Shown: piece after piece, positions 1 to 8,707 of the stretch | How the letters are laid out: each line of letters starts with the position of its first letter | Position numbering within the stretch: the first letter of the stretch is position 1 | Assembly: GCA_947499145.1 (NCBI GenBank) | Contig: CANMNB010000003.1 | Span: 124,001 to 188,000, forward strand | Source of the DNA: an uncultured Arachnia sp. | GTDB taxonomy: Bacteria > Actinomycetota > Actinomycetes > Propionibacteriales > Propionibacteriaceae | Reading direction: 5' to 3' | DNA: 64,000 nucleotides | Program-made: the position numbers and the translations under genes | The notes under the pieces: generated by a model | Database searches by the model: none | What the model was told of the DNA's origin: nothing | Seen by the model: the letters and a program-made list of their open reading frames with translations, nothing else

Positions 1-928
1 CCGCTTCAACGCCGGTGACGGTAGCCATCCACCGGTCGTAGGCGCTCGGCTTCCCGCCTCGTTGGACGTGTCCGAGGATCGTGATCCTGGCATCCTCGCC
101 GGTGCGCTCCAGCAGGGCCTGGTGGACGCGCTCGACCGTGATGGGTTCCCCACCTCGGTCGCGAGCGCCCTCGGCCACCACCAGGATGGAGTCGCGGCGC
201 CCGGCCTCGACACCACGCGCCAAGACCTCCACCATCCGATCCTCCCAGCCGTCTCGTGGCGGGGACTCCGGCAGGAAGGTGTAGTCGGCCCCGCCGGCGA
301 TGGCGCTCATCAGCGCCAAGTAGCCGCAGTGGCGTCCCATCACCTCGACGATGAAGGTGCGCTGGTGGGACTCGGCGGTCGAGGAGATGGCGTCGATGGC
401 CTCCGTGATCCGGTGGAGGGCGGAGTCCGTCCCGATCGTCATGTCCGTGCCCACCATGTCGTTGTCGATCGAGCCGACGAGACCGACGACGCGGAGCGTG
501 GGGTGCGCTGCCGCCTGCTGGGGTGTCACCTCCCCGGACGCGACGCAGTCAGCAAGGAGATCGGCCCAGGCGAGGCGCAGGGCTCGAGTGCCCGTCAGGG
601 ATCCGTCGCCGCCGATGACGATGAGCCGGTCGATCCCACGGGCGACGAGATTGGCCACCGCTCGTCGCTGGCCGTCGCGGCTCCGGAACGCGTCAGAGCG
701 GGCGGTGCCGATGACCGTGCCGCCCTTGTTGAGGATGCCGGATACGTCGTCCCACCCCAGGCGCCGGATGTGGTCGCCCCCATCAACGGCGCCCTGCCAC
801 CCCTCATGGATGGCGTACACCTCCGCGTCGCGATGGAGCGCCGACCGGGTGATGGCCCTCACGGCCGCGTTCATGCCGGGGGCATCGCCCCCGGACGTCA
901 GGACACCTATACGGGGCGAGTCGGCCAC
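1..928 (-). CDS. pfkA: ATP-dependent 6-phosphofructokinase (3' end outside window)
   Basis: Phosphorylates fructose 6-phosphate to fructose 1,6-bisphosphate in the cytoplasm, the committed step of glycolysis. The N-terminal motif GGDAPGMNA (about residues 11-19), the GGDGS loop, GSIDND in the active site and VEVMGRHCGYLA are all visible. The glycine in GGDGS favours ATP over pyrophosphate as donor. The start is a GTG one base after the TGA of the DUF3052 gene, so the two are probably cotranslated; the reading frame stays open to the left edge, giving about 309 of an expected 340 residues. The family call is secure. The donor preference is inferred from the motif. Confidence 0.93.
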   Translation of the reverse strand, partial: MADSPRIGVLTSGGDAPGMNAAVRAITRSALHRDAEVYAIHEGWQGAVDGGDHIRRLGWDDVSGILNKGGTVIGTARSDAFRSRDGQRRAVANLVARGIDRLIVIGGDGSLTGTRALRLAWADLLADCVASGEVTPQQAAAHPTLRVVGLVGSIDNDMVGTDMTIGTDSALHRITEAIDAISSTAESHQRTFIVEVMGRHCGYLALMSAIAGGADYTFLPESPPRDGWEDRMVEVLARGVEAGRRDSILVVAEGARDRGGEPITVERVHQALLERTGEDARITILGHVQRGGKPSAYDRWMATVTGVEA

Positions 929-929
929 G

Positions 930-1376
930 TCAGCGACGCGAGCCCTTGGGGCGGACCACGCGGTGTGCCTGCCAGTCGGCCGACACGTTCACAGTCGTGG
1001 TCAGCGAGAGGCCGGCGGTGGCTGCCCCCTCGGCCAGGTCGCTGGGCTCGATGAACCCGTCCCGGCCCACCTTGGGGGTCATGAGCCAGATCCAGCCGTC
1101 GTTGGACAGGTCGGGCAGAGCGTCCACGAGCCCGTCGGCGACGTCGCCGTCATCGTCGCGCCACCAGAGGAGCACTACGTCGACCGCCTCGATCGCATCC
1201 TCGTCGAGCATCTCGCCGTCGATGAGGTCCATGATCTCGTCGCGGAGGTCGGAGTCCACGTCCTCGTCCCAGCCGATCTCCTGGACCACCATTCCGGTCT
1301 CCAGGGACAACAGCTCCGCCCCACCATGGCTGTCGCCAGCCCTCGAGTTCGTACCTTTCGCCATGTCACGTACCAC
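930..1376 (-). CDS. DUF3052 family protein
   Basis: A small acidic protein (148 residues) of the actinobacterial DUF3052 family, of unknown function. The conserved core VVQEIGWDEDVD, VDVVLLWWRDDDGD and WLMTPKVGRDG is intact. Family members are repeatedly found beside aceE, as here, which hints at a link to pyruvate dehydrogenase or its regulation, but no activity is established. The frame opens with a GTG at 1376; an in-frame ATG at 1364 (MAKGTN) is an equally possible start because neither has a strong ribosome binding site. Its stop lies one base before the pfkA start. Confidence 0.9.
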   Translation of the reverse strand: MVRDMAKGTNSRAGDSHGGAELLSLETGMVVQEIGWDEDVDSDLRDEIMDLIDGEMLDEDAIEAVDVVLLWWRDDDGDVADGLVDALPDLSNDGWIWLMTPKVGRDGFIEPSDLAEGAATAGLSLTTTVNVSADWQAHRVVRPKGSRR

Positions 1377-1421
1377 GAGGCCTAGCCTGCCAGATGGGGC
1401 GGTTGCCGGGGAACCCGGGGC

Positions 1422-4178
1422 CTAGGCGTCTCCGCCCGCGTTCCCCGAGGTCCCTGCCGTCACGTCGTCGATGCGGTACTTCTCCGCTGCCTGCGTGGCC
1501 CATTCACGGGGCACCTCACCGGCCACGGCGAGGCGTTGCAGCACCGACACCGCGATGGAAGGGCCGTCGATGTTGAAGTATCGCCGGGCGGCCGCGCGCG
1601 TGTCCGAGAAGCCGAAGCCGTCGGCTCCCAGGGTGGTGTAGTCCCGCGGGACCCACTGCCGGATCTGGTCGGGCACGGCGCGCATGTAGTCGGACACGGC
1701 CACGATCGGACCCGCGGACTCCCCCAGCTGCTGCTCCACCCACGTGGTGGGGTGGTCGCCGAAGGGGTCGCGGTACTTCGCCTCGTCGAGCTCCAGGCCC
1801 TCGCGGCGCAGCTCACCCCACGAGGTGACGCTGTACACGTCGGCGACCACGCCGTAGTCCGCCTTGAGCAGTTCCTGGGCCTCGAGGGCCCACGGGACCG
1901 CGACGCCGGCCGCCAGGATGGTCGCGCGCCGGGCATCCTCTCCGACGCCGTCGAACGAACCGCGCTTCAGCAGGTACATGCCCTTGAGGATGCCGTCGAC
2001 GTCGACTCCCTCCGGCTCCTTGGGGTGCACGAGGGGCTCGTTGTAGACCGTCAGGTAGTACATGACGTTCTCCGGCTGCTCGCCGTACATCCGGCGCAGT
2101 CCGTCCTTGACGATGTGGGCGATCTCGTAGCTGTAGGCCGGGTCGTAGGAAACCACCGCGGTATTGGTGGAGGCGAGGATCGGCGAGTGGCCGTCCATGT
2201 GCTGCGTACCCTCGCCGGTCAGCGTGGTGCGTCCGGCCGTGGCGCCGATGAGGAAGCCGCGCGCCAGCTGGTCCGCCGCCGCCCAGATGAAGTCGCCGGT
2301 GCGCTGGAACCCGAACATCGAGTAGAACACGTAGATGGGCACCATCGGTTCGCCGTGGGTGGCGTAGGACGTGCCGGCTGCGGCGAATGCCGCGACGGAA
2401 CCCGCCTCGTTGATGCCGGTGTGCAGGATCTGGCCGTTCTTCGACTCCCGATAGCTCAGGAACAGTTCCGCGTCCACGGGGGTGTAGTTCTGGCCGTGCG
2501 GGTTGTAGATCTTGATCGTTGGGAAGAAGGCATCCATGCCGAAGGTGCGTGCCTCGTCCGGGATGATCGGCACCACCCGCGGCGCGAACTCCTTGTCCCG
2601 CATGAGGTCCTTGAGCAGGCGCACGAAGGCCATCGTGGTGGCCACCTGCTGGTTGCCCGAACCCTTCCGGGCGGACTCGTACGTCTTGTCCCCGGGCAGG
2701 GAGATGAACTTGCGATCGCCACGGCGCTCGGGCAGGTAACCGCCGAGCTCCCGGCGGCGTTCCTGCAGGTACTTCACCCGCGGGTCGTCCTGGCCCGGGT
2801 GGAAGTACGGCGGGCGGTACGGATCCTCCTCGAGGACCTTGTCGTCGATGGGCAGGTTCACCCGGTCGCGGAAGGTCTTGAGGTCGTCCAGAGCCAGCTT
2901 CTTCATCTGGTGCGTCGCGTTGCGACCCGCGAAGTGCTTGCCGAGGAAGTAGCCCTTGATGGTGTGGGCCAGGATGACCGTCGGCGCACCGGTGAACTCG
3001 GTGGCTGCCTTGTAGGCCGCGAAGACCTTGCCGTAGTCATGGCCGCCGCGGGTCAGCCGCCAGATGTCCTCGTCGCTCCAGTCCTTGACCATGTCGGCCG
3101 TGCGTGGATCGCGTCCGAAGAAGTGCTTGCGCACGTACTCGCCGTCGTTGGCCTTGAAGCGCTGGTAGTCACCGTCGGTGGTGGAGTTCATCAGGTTGAC
3201 CAGGGCGCCCTCGTGGTCCGCCTCGAGCAGCGGGTCCCATCCACGACCCCACACCACCTTGATGACGTTCCAGCCGGCGCCGCGGAAGAAGGCCTCGAGT
3301 TCCTGCATGATCTTGCCGTTGCCGCGCACGGGCCCGTCGAGGCGCTGGAGGTTGCAGTTGACGACGAAGGTGAGGTTGTCGAGCTCGTCGTTGGCAGCAA
3401 GCTGGAGCAGCCCGCGGGACTCCGGCTCGTCCATCTCGCCGTCACCGAGGAACGCCCAGACGTGCTGGTCGGAGGTGTCCTTGATGCCCCTGTTGTGGAG
3501 GTAGCGGTTGAACTGCGCCTGGTAGATGGCGTTCATGGGGCCGATGCCCATGGACACCGTCGGGAACTCCCAGAAGTCCGGCATCTGGCGCGGGTGGGGG
3601 TAGGACGGGAGTGCCCGCAGGTCGCCGTCGACGAAGTGGCTGTGCTCCTGGCGGAAGCCGTCCAGGTCCGCCTCCTCGAGGCGGCCCTCGAGGAAGGCGC
3701 GGGCGTACATGCCGGGCGAGGCGTGGCCCTGGAAGAAGATCTGGTCGCCGCCGCCCGCGTGGTCCTTGCCGCGGAAGAAGTGGTTGAAGCCCACCTCGTA
3801 GAGCGTGGCGGACGACGCGTAGGAGGCGATGTGCCCGCCCACGCCGACGCCGGGGCGCTGGGCGCGGTGCACCATGATCGCGGCGTTCCACCGGAGCATC
3901 CGGCGGATCTGGCGCTCGAGGTCCTCGTCACCCGGGTAGCGGGGCTCCTTGGACGCCGGGATGGTGTTGACGTAGTCCGTGCCTGTCAGTGAGGGGACCC
4001 CGACGTGCCGTTCGCGGGCCCGCTCGAGGAGCTTGAGCATCACGTAGCGGGCACGGTGCAGGCCGCCGGCATCGATGACGCCGTCCAGGGATTGCAGCCA
4101 TTCGGCCGTCTCCTCCGGATCCACGTCCGGAAGATTGGTGGGCAGTCCGTTGATGATCGGTCCGGCTTCGTCAGTCAC
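1422..4178 (-). CDS. aceE: pyruvate dehydrogenase E1 component, homodimeric type
   Basis: Thiamine-diphosphate-dependent decarboxylation of pyruvate and acetyl transfer to the E2 lipoyl group. The product is 918 residues (E. coli AceE 887). The thiamine diphosphate motif runs from [12 protein letters not shown] to [17 protein letters not shown], and downstream blocks such as [12 protein letters not shown] are typical of the AceE family. The chosen start is the GTG at 4178 ([13 protein letters not shown]) because GAGAGG lies just upstream; the frame extends 37 codons further but that part has no family similarity. Other subunits are not in the window. It is followed on the same strand by DUF3052 and pfkA. 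Confidence 0.96.
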   Translation of the reverse strand: MTDEAGPIINGLPTNLPDVDPEETAEWLQSLDGVIDAGGLHRARYVMLKLLERARERHVGVPSLTGTDYVNTIPASKEPRYPGDEDLERQIRRMLRWNAAIMVHRAQRPGVGVGGHIASYASSATLYEVGFNHFFRGKDHAGGGDQIFFQGHASPGMYARAFLEGRLEEADLDGFRQEHSHFVDGDLRALPSYPHPRQMPDFWEFPTVSMGIGPMNAIYQAQFNRYLHNRGIKDTSDQHVWAFLGDGEMDEPESRGLLQLAANDELDNLTFVVNCNLQRLDGPVRGNGKIMQELEAFFRGAGWNVIKVVWGRGWDPLLEADHEGALVNLMNSTTDGDYQRFKANDGEYVRKHFFGRDPRTADMVKDWSDEDIWRLTRGGHDYGKVFAAYKAATEFTGAPTVILAHTIKGYFLGKHFAGRNATHQMKKLALDDLKTFRDRVNLPIDDKVLEEDPYRPPYFHPGQDDPRVKYLQERRRELGGYLPERRGDRKFISLPGDKTYESARKGSGNQQVATTMAFVRLLKDLMRDKEFAPRVVPIIPDEARTFGMDAFFPTIKIYNPHGQNYTPVDAELFLSYRESKNGQILHTGINEAGSVAAFAAAGTSYATHGEPMVPIYVFYSMFGFQRTGDFIWAAADQLARGFLIGATAGRTTLTGEGTQHMDGHSPILASTNTAVVSYDPAYSYEIAHIVKDGLRRMYGEQPENVMYYLTVYNEPLVHPKEPEGVDVDGILKGMYLLKRGSFDGVGEDARRATILAAGVAVPWALEAQELLKADYGVVADVYSVTSWGELRREGLELDEAKYRDPFGDHPTTWVEQQLGESAGPIVAVSDYMRAVPDQIRQWVPRDYTTLGADGFGFSDTRAAARRYFNIDGPSIAVSVLQRLAVAGEVPREWATQAAEKYRIDDVTAGTSGNAGGDA

Positions 4179-4297
4179 CGTTGTCCCTCTCGTTGTGGCG
4201 TCGCGCGCACGCGCACCTGCCGCGTGCGGTGACAGCCACGATAGCGCGTCGGGGATGTAGGTTTCCCTGCCGCGATGGCACCCCTCCAACCGAGCGC

Positions 4298-4305
4298 TTG
4301 CGCAA
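4298..4305. promoter_or_regulatory. TTGCGCAA palindrome, possible LacI-type operator
   Basis: A perfect 8-bp palindrome in the 243-bp divergent region between aceE and the sugar ABC operon. CG-centred inverted repeats of this kind are common operators of LacI-family sugar repressors in Actinobacteria. No regulator gene is adjacent, so the assignment is inference. Confidence 0.3.
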
Positions 4306-4381
4306 CGCTTTCAGGAATCGTTACAAGATCGTGACCTGATTCATCGATGCACATGGTTGCGCCCTGCCACGCTGTCGGGAT

Positions 4382-4397
4382 GTGATGGTTCCATCAC
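4382..4397. promoter_or_regulatory. inverted repeat GTGATGG-TT-CCATCAC upstream of the sugar-binding gene
   Basis: Two perfect 7-bp arms separated by 2 bp, ending 24 bp before the ATG of the binding-protein gene and just before its ribosome binding site. The position suits a repressor site over the promoter or 5' leader. A small mRNA hairpin is the alternative, but a 2-nt loop is too tight for full pairing. Confidence 0.45.
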
Positions 4398-4421
4398 CCC
4401 GCTGGACCCGAAAGGACGAAG

Positions 4422-5795
4422 ATGTACCGCTCCAAGAAGAGGATGGCCGCAGCTGCGCTCGGCGCCTTCTCACTGCTCACCCTGGCTGCCTGCGGCGACG
4501 ACGCCACGGACGGCGCGACTGACGGCGCCGACGGCGGCACCGATCGGGACTGCTCGGCCTTCGAGGCCTACGGCGACCTGAGCGGCAAGACCGTCTCGGT
4601 CTACACCTCGATCGTCTCCCCCGAGGACCAGCCGCAGATCGACTCCTACATCCCGTTCGAGGAGTGCACCGGCGCCACCATCGACTACGAGGGCTCGCGC
4701 GAGTTCGAGGCGCAGCTGCCCGTCAAGATCGAGGCAGGCTCACCGCCCGACATCGCCTACATCCCGCAGCCGGGCCTCCTCCAGACCCTCGTCACGAACT
4801 TCCCCGACGCCGTCGTGCCGGTTGGCGAGGCGGCCGAGGCGAATGTGGATGAGTACTACAACGAGGCGTGGAAGCAGTACGGCAGCGTCGACGGCACGTA
4901 CTACGCCGTGCCGGTGGGCGCCAACGCCAAGTCCTTCGTCTGGTACTCCCCGGGCGCGTTCGAGGAGAATGGCTACGAGGTGCCGACCACGTGGGACGAC
5001 ATGATCGCGCTGACCGACCAGATGGTCTCCGACCACCCGGACATCAAGCCGTGGTGCGCGGGCATCGAGTCCGGCACCGCCACCGGCTGGCCGGCCACCG
5101 ACTGGCTGGAGGACATGATGCTGCGCACCGTCTCCCCCGAGGAGTACGACGCCTGGGTGGCACACGAGACCCCGTTCAACGCCCCCGAGGTCGTGGAGGC
5201 GCTCGACAAGGCCGGCAGCATCCTGAAGAACGAGACCTATGTCAACGGCGGGTACGGCGGCGTGCAGACCATCGCCACCACCCCGTTCGGCGAGGCCGGT
5301 CTGCCGATCCTCGACGGAGACTGTTTCCTCCACCGCCAGGCCTCCTTCTTCCAGGCCAACTGGCCCGAGGGCACCACGGTGGCCGAGGACGGCGACGTCT
5401 TCGCGTTCTACCTCCCCGGTGACAACGCGGACGAGAAGCCGGTGCTGGGTGGCGGCGAGTTCGCCGCCGCGTTCAGCGACCGTGAGGAGGTCAAGGCGTT
5501 CCAGGCGTACCTGACCTCCCCCGAGTGGTCGAACGAGAAGGCGAAGGTCTCGCCGGCCGGCTGGCTGTCCGCCAACAGCGAGCTCGACCCGAGCAACCTG
5601 GCCTCCCCGATCGACCAGCTCTCGTTCGAGCTGCTGACCGATCCCAACACGGTGTTCCGCTTCGATGGTTCCGACCTGATGCCGGGTGCCGTGGGCGCCG
5701 GGTCCTTCTGGACCGGAATGACCGACTGGATCGCGCTCGACCGCAGCTCCCAGGAGGTCCTCGACGAGATCGAGAACGGTTGGCCCGCCAACTGA
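4422..5795 (+). CDS. extracellular sugar-binding lipoprotein of an alpha-glucoside-type ABC importer
   Basis: Captures an oligosaccharide, probably an alpha-glucoside, outside the membrane and delivers it to the two permeases that follow. The signal peptide MYRSKKRM...LLTLAAC places the lipidated cysteine at residue 24, followed by an acidic linker and a family 1-type solute-binding fold of about 400 residues (457 in all). Overall sequence and gene order recall AglE of the AglEFG system. AAAGGACGA precedes the ATG. Substrate is inferred from family resemblance only; trehalose, maltose and sucrose are all possible. Confidence 0.88.
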   Translation: MYRSKKRMAAAALGAFSLLTLAACGDDATDGATDGADGGTDRDCSAFEAYGDLSGKTVSVYTSIVSPEDQPQIDSYIPFEECTGATIDYEGSREFEAQLPVKIEAGSPPDIAYIPQPGLLQTLVTNFPDAVVPVGEAAEANVDEYYNEAWKQYGSVDGTYYAVPVGANAKSFVWYSPGAFEENGYEVPTTWDDMIALTDQMVSDHPDIKPWCAGIESGTATGWPATDWLEDMMLRTVSPEEYDAWVAHETPFNAPEVVEALDKAGSILKNETYVNGGYGGVQTIATTPFGEAGLPILDGDCFLHRQASFFQANWPEGTTVAEDGDVFAFYLPGDNADEKPVLGGGEFAAAFSDREEVKAFQAYLTSPEWSNEKAKVSPAGWLSANSELDPSNLASPIDQLSFELLTDPNTVFRFDGSDLMPGAVGAGSFWTGMTDWIALDRSSQEVLDEIENGWPAN

Positions 5796-5809
5796 TCCCC
5801 TCACTGTGA

Positions 5810-5850
5810 CGTGGGCCACATCCGAACGGAAGTTTTGGGTGTGGCCCACG
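5810..5850 (+). promoter_or_regulatory. 11-bp hairpin between binding-protein and permease genes
   Basis: Positions 5810-5820 (CGTGGGCCACA) and 5840-5850 form a perfect 11-bp stem with a 19-nt loop, 15 bp after the stop codon. Such hairpins in sugar ABC operons stabilise the upstream mRNA or partly terminate transcription, giving excess binding protein over permease. There is no T tract, so it should not be a full terminator. Confidence 0.6.
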
Positions 5851-5910
5851 CACATGCCGGGCCGATTCGCGGTTGAATAGATCACACACATCTCAGAGAG
5901 GAGATGGGAC

Positions 5911-6885
5911 ATGGATTGGATCCTGAACGCGGAAACGCCGTTCGAGAAAATTCTCGTGATGCTCGTCGCCATCGCACTTTTCACGGCCGTGATGGCCGCC
6001 ATCCTGTTCATCTCGGACACGCTCCCGCGGTGGATTCCGGCGGTCGGCTTCCTTGCACCCGCCGTGCTCATGGTCGCCTTCGGGCTCCTGTGGCCCGGGA
6101 TCAGGACGATCATGGACTCCTTCAAGAACAACAACGGAACAGCCGGGGTGGGCTTCGACAACTACGTCGAGGTCCTCACCAATCCCAGCTTCCAGGTCAT
6201 CCTGCTCAACACGCTGGCGTGGGTGATCCTGGTGCCGTTGCTGTCGACTGTCTTCGGCCTCCTCTATGCGGTCCTGGTGGACAGGACCCGGTTCGAGAAG
6301 TTCGCCAAGACGCTCATCTTCCTGCCCATGGCCATCTCCATGGTGGGCGCCTCGATCATCTGGAAGTTCGTCTACGAATTCAAGCCCGCGAATGCACCGC
6401 AGACCGGCATAGCCAACCAGGTGCTCGTGTGGCTCGGGATCGAGCCGCAGCAGTTCCTGCTCAACCCGCCGTGGAACACCTGGTTCCTCATCGTCATCAT
6501 GATCTGGATCCAGACCGGCTTCGCCATGACGATCCTGTCGGCGGCCATCAAGGCCATCCCCGACGACATCATCGAGGCCGCCTCCATCGACGGCTCGACC
6601 GGCTGGAAGACGTTCATCAACGTCACGGTGCCCTCGATCCGCCCAGCGCTGATCGTCGTCATCACCACCATCGCGATGGCCACGCTGAAGGTCTTCGACA
6701 TCGTCCGTACCGCCACCGGTGGCCAGTTCGACACCTCGGTCATCGCGAACGAGTTCTACGCCCAGACCTTCGTGCGGAACCAGCGCGGGATCGGCGCCAC
6801 GTTGGCTGTCATGATGTTCATCCTCGTGATCCCGATCATCATCTACAACGTCCGCCAGATGAAGATTTCGGAGACAGAGCGATGA
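5911..6885 (+). CDS. sugar ABC transporter permease (MalF/AglF type)
   Basis: First membrane subunit of the importer, 324 residues with about seven or eight hydrophobic segments, starting with a helix at residues 12-34. The cytoplasmic EAA loop that docks on the ATPase is at about residues 222-241 (EAASIDGSTGWKTF). GAGAGGAGA stands upstream of the ATG. The stop overlaps the next gene's start (ATGA), so the two permeases are translationally coupled. No ATPase gene follows, so a shared MsiK-like ATPase encoded elsewhere is likely. Confidence 0.9.
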   Translation: MDWILNAETPFEKILVMLVAIALFTAVMAAILFISDTLPRWIPAVGFLAPAVLMVAFGLLWPGIRTIMDSFKNNNGTAGVGFDNYVEVLTNPSFQVILLNTLAWVILVPLLSTVFGLLYAVLVDRTRFEKFAKTLIFLPMAISMVGASIIWKFVYEFKPANAPQTGIANQVLVWLGIEPQQFLLNPPWNTWFLIVIMIWIQTGFAMTILSAAIKAIPDDIIEAASIDGSTGWKTFINVTVPSIRPALIVVITTIAMATLKVFDIVRTATGGQFDTSVIANEFYAQTFVRNQRGIGATLAVMMFILVIPIIIYNVRQMKISETER

Positions 6886-7844
6886 GCCAGCAGATCAAGG
6901 CCGAACTGACCGACGTCCCCGGCGCCAAGCTCTCCCCCGAGATCCAGTCGATGAAGCCCCGCAAGCTCACCCGCGCGGAGCAACGCGCCATCGATGCGAA
7001 GAACCGGCTCTCGTCCCCCTGGGCATCCGGCGTCGCGATCGTCCTCGCCCTGCTGTGGACGGTTCCGACGTTCGGCCTGTTCCTGACCTCCTTCCGGCCG
7101 GCCAACGACATCCGCCGCACCGGTTGGTGGACCTGGTTCGGCTTCCCACCGGGTGAACTGACCCTCGCCAACTACGAGGAGACCCTCTTCGGGTCGTCGA
7201 CGGACCTGTCGACGTTCTTCCTGAACTCCTTCGTGGTGACGATCCCGTCCGTCGTGATCCCGATCACCATTGCCCTGATCGCCGCCTATGCGTTCGCGTG
7301 GATCGAGTTCCCGGGCCGCAATATCCTGTTCGTGGCGGTGTTCGCGCTCCAGGTGGTCCCCATCCAGGTGACGCTGGTGCCGCTGCTCTCGCAGTACGTG
7401 AGCTGGGGACTGGCTGGGTCGTTCTGGACCGTGTGGTTGTCGCACTCGATCTTCGCCCTGCCCCTGGCGATCTTCCTGCTGCACAACTTCATGAAGGACA
7501 TCCCCGCCTCCCTCATCGAGGCAGCCCGCGTCGACGGCGCGGGCCACGTCCGCACCTTCTTCCAGGTGCTGCTGCCCCTGTTGGTGCCCGCCATCGCCTC
7601 GTTCGGCATCTTCCAGTTCCTCTGGGTCTGGAACGACCTGCTGGTGTCGCTGACGTTTGCCGGAGGCAACCGGGACGTCGCTCCCCTCACCGTGCGGGTG
7701 GCGGAGCTTGCCGGCTCGATGGGTGCCCGCTGGCACCTGCTGAGCGCGGGTGCGTTCGTCTCGATGTTCGTCCCGATGATCGTGTTCCTGGCCCTCCAGC
7801 GGTTCTTCGTCCGCGGTCTCCTCGCCGGGTCCGTGAAGGGCTGA
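6882..7844 (+). CDS. sugar ABC transporter permease (MalG/AglG type)
   Basis: Second membrane subunit of the importer, 320 residues. A cytoplasmic N-terminus of about 45 residues is followed by six hydrophobic segments; the EAA motif EAARVDGAGHVRTFF begins near residue 213. The ATG overlaps the stop of the preceding permease by four bases. It is the last gene of the operon, and a strong hairpin follows 21 bp after the stop. The substrate is shared with the binding protein and not known. Confidence 0.9.
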   Translation: MSQQIKAELTDVPGAKLSPEIQSMKPRKLTRAEQRAIDAKNRLSSPWASGVAIVLALLWTVPTFGLFLTSFRPANDIRRTGWWTWFGFPPGELTLANYEETLFGSSTDLSTFFLNSFVVTIPSVVIPITIALIAAYAFAWIEFPGRNILFVAVFALQVVPIQVTLVPLLSQYVSWGLAGSFWTVWLSHSIFALPLAIFLLHNFMKDIPASLIEAARVDGAGHVRTFFQVLLPLLVPAIASFGIFQFLWVWNDLLVSLTFAGGNRDVAPLTVRVAELAGSMGARWHLLSAGAFVSMFVPMIVFLALQRFFVRGLLAGSVKG

Positions 7845-7865
7845 CCACACGCGTCTGCGACTCAC

Positions 7866-7906
7866 CGGTTCGGGGCCGGCCGTTCCACACGGCCGGCCCC
7901 GAACCG
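7866..7906. terminator. bidirectional hairpin terminator
   Basis: An 18-bp perfect GC-rich stem (7866-7883 with 7889-7906) and a 5-nt loop lie between the convergent ends of the sugar permease and the PHP-domain gene. There is no clear T run, as is usual in high-GC Actinobacteria. Confidence 0.8.
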
Positions 7907-7909
7907 CGT

Positions 7910-8665
7910 TCATCTCCTGCGCTGGGAGTGGGACAGCAGTTGCCCCAGCGGCCACGTGTTGATGATCCGCTCCGGCGGGATACCGAGCGAGGCGGCGCGG
8001 TCCGCCCCTCGCGTGAGGAAGGACAACTGCTCGACGGCATGCGCGTCGGAGTCGATGGCGAACAGGCACCCCGACTCGACCGCGAGGGCGACCAGCTCGT
8101 CGGGCGGGTCGTCGCGGTCCGGGCGCGCGTTGACCTCAACGGCAACACCGAACATGGCGCAGGCTGCGAACACCAGCTCGGCGTCGAACTGCGAGGAGGG
8201 GCGCCAGCTCCCGTCAACGCGGCGCTTGCGGCCGGTGCAGTGCCCCAGCACGAGGGTGTGGGGATTGGCGACGGCCGCGACCATGCGACGAGTCAGGGCG
8301 GCGGGATCGGAGTCGAGCCCCGCGTGAACACTGGCGACGACGACCTCGGTGCGCGCCAGCACGTCCGGCGCCTGGTCGAGCGAGCCGTCCCGCAGGATGT
8401 CGACCTCGATGCCCCGGAGCACCGCCACGTCGGTCGAGCGGCCCACCGTCGCCAGTTCCTGCCACTGTCGTTCCAGGCGTGGGCGATCCAGCCCGTTGGC
8501 GACCCGCAACCGTGGCGAGTGATCGGTGATGGCCAGGTACTCAAGACCAAGCTCCTGGGCGCCAGCCACCATCTCGAGCACCGTGCCCGCACCGTCCGAA
8601 TAGTGGGTGTGGGTGTGCAGGTCCCCACGCAGCGCGATGGTCGCTGCGGTGGTCTCGCCGGGCAT
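7910..8665 (-). CDS. PHP-domain metal-dependent hydrolase
   Basis: A cytoplasmic PHP-superfamily protein of 251 residues related to the PHP domain of PolX and to YcdX-type phosphatases. The metal ligands are recognisable: DLHTHTHYSDG near the N-terminus, ITDHS, GIEVDI, SVHAG, GHCTG and SDAHAV near the C-terminus. It probably hydrolyses a phosphoester, but the substrate is unknown. The ATG at 8665 is preferred over the GTG at 8671 because TAGCCT ends exactly 6 nt before it and there is no Shine-Dalgarno sequence. It is transcribed divergently from fasR. Confidence 0.82.
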   Translation of the reverse strand: MPGETTAATIALRGDLHTHTHYSDGAGTVLEMVAGAQELGLEYLAITDHSPRLRVANGLDRPRLERQWQELATVGRSTDVAVLRGIEVDILRDGSLDQAPDVLARTEVVVASVHAGLDSDPAALTRRMVAAVANPHTLVLGHCTGRKRRVDGSWRPSSQFDAELVFAACAMFGVAVEVNARPDRDDPPDELVALAVESGCLFAIDSDAHAVEQLSFLTRGADRAASLGIPPERIINTWPLGQLLSHSQRRR

Positions 8666-8671
8666 CCCCAC

Positions 8672-8707
8672 AGGCTAGGCCATCGCCATGACCACTAGTC
8701 TGGCCCG
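8672..8707. promoter_or_regulatory. divergent leaderless -10 boxes for the PHP gene and fasR
   Basis: On the minus strand TAGCCT (8677-8672) lies 6 nt before the ATG at 8665. On the plus strand TAGTCT (8696-8701) lies 6 nt before the fasR ATG at 8708. Neither start has a Shine-Dalgarno sequence, so both messages probably begin at the start codon. Confidence 0.55.

Noticed and set aside
1536-3992. Plus-strand open frame of 818 codons
   Set aside because: It is the antisense shadow of aceE; composition is biased to R, V, H and it matches no family.
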